NCBI GenBank assembly: GCA_024275115.1
Contig: JAJRZT010000082.1
Location: 124,001 to 188,000 of the forward strand
DNA length: 64,000 nt
Direction: 5' to 3'
Source of the DNA: Gammaproteobacteria bacterium
GTDB lineage: Bacteria > Pseudomonadota > Gammaproteobacteria > UBA6429 > Thiohalophilaceae
In this document: one piece after another, positions 60,361 to 64,000 of the stretch
Layout: every line of letters starts with the position of its first letter
How positions within the stretch are numbered: position 1 is the first letter of the stretch
Translations under genes and position numbers: made by a program
The notes under the pieces: generated by a model
What the model was told of the DNA's origin: nothing
Database searches by the model: none
What the model saw: the letters and a program-made list of their open reading frames with translations, nothing else

Positions 60361-60939
60361 ATGGCGAAAGAAGAAAAAGAAAAAGATCTTGATCTTGACG
60401 TAGAACAAAAAGGCAAAAGCAAAACTAAACTGCTGATTATTGTTTTAATTGTTGTGGTATTGGCTGTTGGTGGTGGTGTAGCGGCTCTGCTTTTATTAGG
60501 TGGCGACAGCGAAGGCGCAAAGGACGGGGGGGGGAATGAAGAGGCCGCAGCGGCCGTACCAGCAGATGCGATTTATTCAGAACTACGTCCTACCTTTATC
60601 ATTAATTTTGAAGATACAAGCAAGGCACGCTATGTTCAGCTGGACTTAACCGTAATGGCGCATACGCAAAAATCGATTGATTTAGTACAGGAGCATTCTC
60701 CTGTTATCCGCAACAATATTATTGCAATACTAAGTGGTCAGAAATACGAAGTACTCAGCACCTATGAAGGCAAGCAAAAACTGCGGGCTGAATTATTAAA
60801 CTCAATTAACCAGACAATTTCCACGGAAGTAAATAATATGCCGCCGGCTGATCCCAAAGCGGACGATGGTGCTGCTCCTTTACCGCCAGGGAGCAATTAT
60901 ATTAAAGCCATTTATTTTACCAGCCTGGTTATGCAGTAA
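60361..60939 (+). CDS. fliL: Flagellar basal body-associated protein FliL
   Basis: FliL surrounds the stator and affects motor output. It has 192 residues: a charged cytoplasmic start, a membrane span at about 21-44 (KLLIIVLIVVVLAVGGGVAA), a glycine/acid-rich linker with a GGGG run, and the periplasmic FliL domain (TFIINFEDTSKARYVQLDLTVM). The ending YIKAIYFTSLVMQ is typical. It is the first gene behind a sigma-54 promoter; fliM follows after 10 bases. Confidence 0.94.
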   Translation: MAKEEKEKDLDLDVEQKGKSKTKLLIIVLIVVVLAVGGGVAALLLLGGDSEGAKDGGGNEEAAAAVPADAIYSELRPTFIINFEDTSKARYVQLDLTVMAHTQKSIDLVQEHSPVIRNNIIAILSGQKYEVLSTYEGKQKLRAELLNSINQTISTEVNNMPPADPKADDGAAPLPPGSNYIKAIYFTSLVMQ

Positions 60940-60949
60940 GGGATAGCGT

Positions 60950-61969
60950 ATGTCGGTTAATGAACTTTTATCCCAGGATGAGATTGATGCGCTACTACAT
61001 GGTGTTGATAATGGTGATGTTGAAACAGATGATGCTGAACTGACTGATGGTGTTGCTCGGCAATTTGATTTTGCCTCACATGATCGAATTGTTCGTGGCC
61101 GGATGCCAACCCTTGAGATGATAAACGAACGTTTTGCTCGCCAGTTCAGAATTAGCATTTTTAATTTATTAAGACGCTCAGCAGAAATTTCAGTCAGTGG
61201 CGTACAAATGCTAAAGTTTTCTGAATATCTGCACAGTATGTTTGTTCCCACCAGTTTAAATATTGTAAAACTCAAACCTTTGCGTGGTCCAGCTTTATGT
61301 GTCTTTGATCCTAAACTGGTTTTTATTTTGGTGGATAATTTTTTTGGCGGTACCGGGCGGCATGCAAAAATTGAAGGGCGCGAATTTACGCCAACTGAAC
61401 AACGCGTCATCAGCCTCGTACTTGAGCTTGCATTTAAAGATTTGCAGGAAGCATGGAAGCCAGTACTTCCTGTTGAATTTGAATTTTTAAGCCGGGAAGT
61501 TAATCCACAATTTGCCAATATTGTTAGCCCGAATGAAGTGGTTGTACTTAGCACCTTTCATGTTGAGCTTGATGGTGGTGGTGGTGACTTTCAGGTGACC
61601 CTTCCGTATTCGATGCTGGAACCTATTCGTGAATTGCTGGATGCAGGTTTGCAAAGTGACACGGCAGAAAAAGATGATCGTTGGACAGTCTCGTTGTTAG
61701 AAGAAATAAAACTGGCTGAAATTCCATTGTATTCTGAATTGACGGAAGTTGATTTATCACTGCGTGATGTACTGAATTTTAAAGAAGGTGATGTTATTCC
61801 AATTGATTTACCGGATGAAGTGACCTTGTTGAGTGAGGAAATACCGTTATTTCGCTGTGAGTACGGTATTTCGGAAGGGATGATGGCAGTAAAAATTAAG
61901 CGCCCGATTAACAAAGGGTTGCCAGCCGCTGATTCGATGTTGATGTTAGAAGGAGAAAATAATGAGTGA
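60950..61969 (+). CDS. fliM: Flagellar motor switch protein FliM
   Basis: FliM is the C-ring protein that binds CheY-P and sets rotation direction. It has 339 residues. The N-terminal CheY-binding peptide LLSQDEIDALLHGV is at 5-18, the middle domain includes FDPKLVFILVDNFFGGTGRHAKIE-type motifs (GG pair near 130), and the C-terminal SPOA domain follows. It overlaps fliN by 8 bases. Confidence 0.97.
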   Translation: MSVNELLSQDEIDALLHGVDNGDVETDDAELTDGVARQFDFASHDRIVRGRMPTLEMINERFARQFRISIFNLLRRSAEISVSGVQMLKFSEYLHSMFVPTSLNIVKLKPLRGPALCVFDPKLVFILVDNFFGGTGRHAKIEGREFTPTEQRVISLVLELAFKDLQEAWKPVLPVEFEFLSREVNPQFANIVSPNEVVVLSTFHVELDGGGGDFQVTLPYSMLEPIRELLDAGLQSDTAEKDDRWTVSLLEEIKLAEIPLYSELTEVDLSLRDVLNFKEGDVIPIDLPDEVTLLSEEIPLFRCEYGISEGMMAVKIKRPINKGLPAADSMLMLEGENNE

Positions 61970-62408
61970 TTCAGATAATGAATCGGATGTAATGGATGAA
62001 TGGGCAGAGGCTCTGGAAGAGTCCGGTGATGCCAGCTCGGACGATTCCAGTTCAGGCGATTCAAGTTTAGATGCCGTTGCCGCTGATGCAGGTGTGACGG
62101 CAGCTGGGTTTGACAACCTGGAAGATAATTCAAAAGCTTCCGGTGATGATATTAATATGGATGTTATTTTAGACATTCCGGTAAAACTATCAATGGAGAT
62201 AGGGCGCACCAGTGTCAATATTCGTAGTTTGTTGCAACTTAATCAGGGTTCGGTTATTGAGCTAGACAGAATGGCGGGGGAACCGTTAGATGTTTTAGTC
62301 AATGGAACGCTTATTGCGCATGATGAAGTGGTGGTTGTTAACGAAAAATTTGGTATTCGTTTAACCGACGTAGTGAGCCCAGCTGAACGTGTTAAGAAAC
62401 TACGTTAA
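61962..62408 (+). CDS. fliN: Flagellar motor switch protein FliN
   Basis: FliN forms the base of the C-ring. It has 148 residues: a Ser/Asp-rich acidic N-terminus of about 60 residues and the SPOA domain with DIPVKLSMEIGRTSVNIR, LNQGSVIELDRMAGEPLDV and LIAHDEVVVVNEKFGIRLTD in its second half. It starts inside the end of fliM (8-base overlap), indicating coupled translation. Confidence 0.97.
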   Translation: MSDSDNESDVMDEWAEALEESGDASSDDSSSGDSSLDAVAADAGVTAAGFDNLEDNSKASGDDINMDVILDIPVKLSMEIGRTSVNIRSLLQLNQGSVIELDRMAGEPLDVLVNGTLIAHDEVVVVNEKFGIRLTDVVSPAERVKKLR

Positions 62409-62420
62409 CTGCATATTGCT

Positions 62421-63044
62421 ATGGACTTAACCCGCAGTAATGCTGTTGTAAAAAAAGTTATATTTAGTATAAGTTTTTTATTTCTGGTTAATATACCTTA
62501 TGCCACTGCAGCTGCTTCTGAAAATAAAGATGTTATTGAAGCACAGGAAATAACATCTGCCCCATTGAATCCCAAACTAAAATCCAGTTTAGAACCAAAT
62601 ACTAATGCAGACGCAAAGATAGGCGATGCTCTGGAAAGCGCTTCGCATATTGGTGTGTCTAATTATCTACAGATGATTTTGGGTTTGTTCGGCGTTGTTG
62701 CCTTTATTTTTGCTATCGCATGGCTTGCTAAACGTATGGGGGCTTTAAATGCGTCTTATTCATCTAGTTTAAAGGTTGTGGCTGGTTTAAATGTTGGACA
62801 TCGTGAAAAAATTATTGTTGTACAGGTAATGGATAAGCAATTATTGGTTGGTGTTACACAAACTAATATTCAGTTGTTATCTGAGTTAGACGAACCTATA
62901 TCTGAATCTGCCCCCTCATCTTTTGGCGGCTTCCAGGAAAAGTTGCAGGCTGCGATTGTTGGCCAAAAGGATAAATTCCAGAAAGGAAAAAGTGCAGTCA
63001 ATAAATCATCAGCGAATGAGTTTAGAAAGGATGACGATAAATGA
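62421..63044 (+). CDS. fliO: Flagellar biosynthesis protein FliO
   Basis: FliO helps assemble FliP into the export gate. It has 207 residues: an N-terminal hydrophobic signal-like segment (about 13-32), a spacer, a membrane span near 82-105 ([25 protein letters not shown]) and the cytoplasmic FliO domain ([30 protein letters not shown], given in part). The tail is basic. fliP overlaps it by 4 bases. The sequence of this family varies strongly; position between fliN and fliP supports it. Confidence 0.93.
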   Translation: MDLTRSNAVVKKVIFSISFLFLVNIPYATAAASENKDVIEAQEITSAPLNPKLKSSLEPNTNADAKIGDALESASHIGVSNYLQMILGLFGVVAFIFAIAWLAKRMGALNASYSSSLKVVAGLNVGHREKIIVVQVMDKQLLVGVTQTNIQLLSELDEPISESAPSSFGGFQEKLQAAIVGQKDKFQKGKSAVNKSSANEFRKDDDK

Positions 63045-63775
63045 AGCGCTTTTTCTGGCTGGTATTATTATTTTTACCTGCTTCAGGGATGGCGGCAGAA
63101 GCTTTTGAGGCTTTTTCAGTAAAAACACAAGCCAGTGGTGATCAGGTTTATTCAGTCAGTATTCAAACTCTGGCCTTAATGACCGTATTAAGCCTGTTGC
63201 CTGCGGCATTAATGATGATGACATCGTTTACCCGTATTATTATTGTTCTATCCATTCTTCGTCAGGCATTGGGTTTAATGCAAACGCCGTCTTCTCAAAC
63301 CCTAATAGGCTTGGCCCTGTTTTTAACCTTCTTTGTTATGGCGCCGGTATTTAACCAGATTAATACATCAGCACTGCAGCCCTATTTAAACGATTCAATT
63401 TCTTTTCAAACGGCGACTGAAAAGGGTGGCGAGCCATTACGTGAGTTTATGCTAGGCCAAACACGCGAATCGGATATTAGCATGTTTATGAAGATATCAG
63501 GTGATAAGGATTACGTCTCGAAAAAAGATATTCCTTTTACTATTTTAGTGCCGGCTTTTGTAACAAGTGAATTAAAAACAGCTTTTCAGATTGGGTTTTT
63601 ATTGTTTATACCTTTTCTGATTATTGATTTAGTTATTGCCAGTGTCTTGATGTCTATGGGTATGGTGATGTTATCCCCGATGATTGTATCTTTACCCTTT
63701 AAAATAATGTTGTTTGTTCTAGTCGATGGCTGGACATTAATTATGGGAACGTTGGCGTCCAGTTTTTATGTTTAA
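63041..63775 (+). CDS. fliP: Flagellar type III export protein FliP
   Basis: FliP is the main ring subunit of the flagellar export gate. It has 244 residues with a cleavable signal ([20 protein letters not shown]). The segments [20 protein letters not shown], a conserved [24 protein letters not shown] stretch and [21 protein letters not shown] match the family closely. It ends with the usual short tail. fliQ starts 35 bases later. Confidence 0.97.
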   Translation: MKRFFWLVLLFLPASGMAAEAFEAFSVKTQASGDQVYSVSIQTLALMTVLSLLPAALMMMTSFTRIIIVLSILRQALGLMQTPSSQTLIGLALFLTFFVMAPVFNQINTSALQPYLNDSISFQTATEKGGEPLREFMLGQTRESDISMFMKISGDKDYVSKKDIPFTILVPAFVTSELKTAFQIGFLLFIPFLIIDLVIASVLMSMGMVMLSPMIVSLPFKIMLFVLVDGWTLIMGTLASSFYV

Positions 63776-63810
63776 TATTTTTTATTGCGGTTTATAAATC
63801 GAGGTTATGT

Positions 63811-64000
63811 ATGACACCTGAAAGTGTTTTATCTATATTTCAACACGCACTTGAAATTATTCTTTTGTTGATCGTGGTGATTTTGGTGCCAGCATTAATG
63901 GTTGGTTTGTTAGTGAGTATGTTTCAGGCAGCAACGCAGATCAATGAGCAAACTTTAAGTTTTATTCCAAAATTAATTGTAACACTTGGTGTTTTGATGG
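63811..64000 (+). CDS. fliQ: Flagellar export protein FliQ (partial, runs off the window)
   Basis: The ATG at 63811 follows GAGGTTATGT. The 63 visible residues begin MTPESVLSIFQHALEIIL and include VGLLVSMFQAATQINEQTL, the FliQ signature, with two membrane spans. The 3' end lies outside the window. It belongs to the fliLMNOPQ unit. Confidence 0.94.
   Translation, partial: MTPESVLSIFQHALEIILLLIVVILVPALMVGLLVSMFQAATQINEQTLSFIPKLIVTLGVLM

Overview
This window is about 64 kb of chromosomal backbone from a gammaproteobacterium. The evidence is gene order: panBCD, queA-tgt-yajC-secDF, trmJ-cysE-iscRSUA-hscBA-fdx-iscX, rlmN-pilF-rodZ-hisS-yfgM-bamB-der, guaBA, ffs-dnaX-ybaB-recR, and motAB-rsgA with orn. 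The base composition is moderately AT-rich. The organism should be Gram-negative and swimming: it has BamB, RodZ, a PilF-like lipoprotein, MotAB and a fliLMNOPQ run. It also carries several c-di-GMP signalling proteins. A small lipoprotein resembling SoxXA-binding proteins hints at a sulfur-oxidising lineage, but that is weak evidence and I cannot name a genus. I see no prophage, insertion sequence, CRISPR array or toxin-antitoxin locus.

Layout. 1-3 kb: a deoxynucleoside kinase and pantothenate synthesis (panB, panC, panD). 3-8 kb: ppc on the minus strand, then a glucose-6-phosphate isomerase gene broken by a frameshift and an in-frame stop, then tRNA-Leu(CAA). 8-13.7 kb: queuosine synthesis (queA, tgt) with yajC-secD-secF. 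13.8-15.6 kb: a small membrane-protein gene with an in-frame stop, an unknown gene, and suhB. 15.8-23.1 kb: trmJ, cysE and a complete ISC iron-sulfur operon whose promoter overlaps an IscR-like site. 23.4-30.4 kb: rlmN to der, without the ispG gene usually found before hisS. 30.5-35.1 kb: a PAS-GGDEF-EAL protein, an M23 peptidase with a tiny partner gene, xseA and a lipoprotein. 35.4-42.1 kb: guaB, guaA, tadA, mltF, rimO.

42.3-50.3 kb is the most accessory-looking part. It holds a Ser/Thr kinase next to a membrane receptor with a c-type heme motif (DUF3365-HAMP, no output domain), then tRNA-Ser(GGA) followed by a partial, rearranged echo of its own 3' end. After that comes a three-gene minus-strand unit: a REC-EAL regulator, a free-standing periplasmic binding protein and a 1124-residue hybrid histidine kinase. 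50.5-53.5 kb: SRP RNA (ffs), dnaX, ybaB, recR. 53.5-60.1 kb: an HDOD protein, motAB, rsgA, a cytochrome c, an M48 protease and orn. 60.3-64 kb: fliLMNOPQ behind a near-perfect sigma-54 promoter, running off the window in fliQ.

The most notable observations are the kinase/heme-receptor pair, the binding-protein/hybrid-kinase/EAL unit, and the tRNA-Ser 3'-end echo. A cluster of single-base anomalies also stands out in the first 14 kb: a panB AUC start, two lesions in pgi, and a nonsense codon in a small membrane protein. It could reflect real gene decay or base-call errors. Everything here was read by eye; no database search was run.
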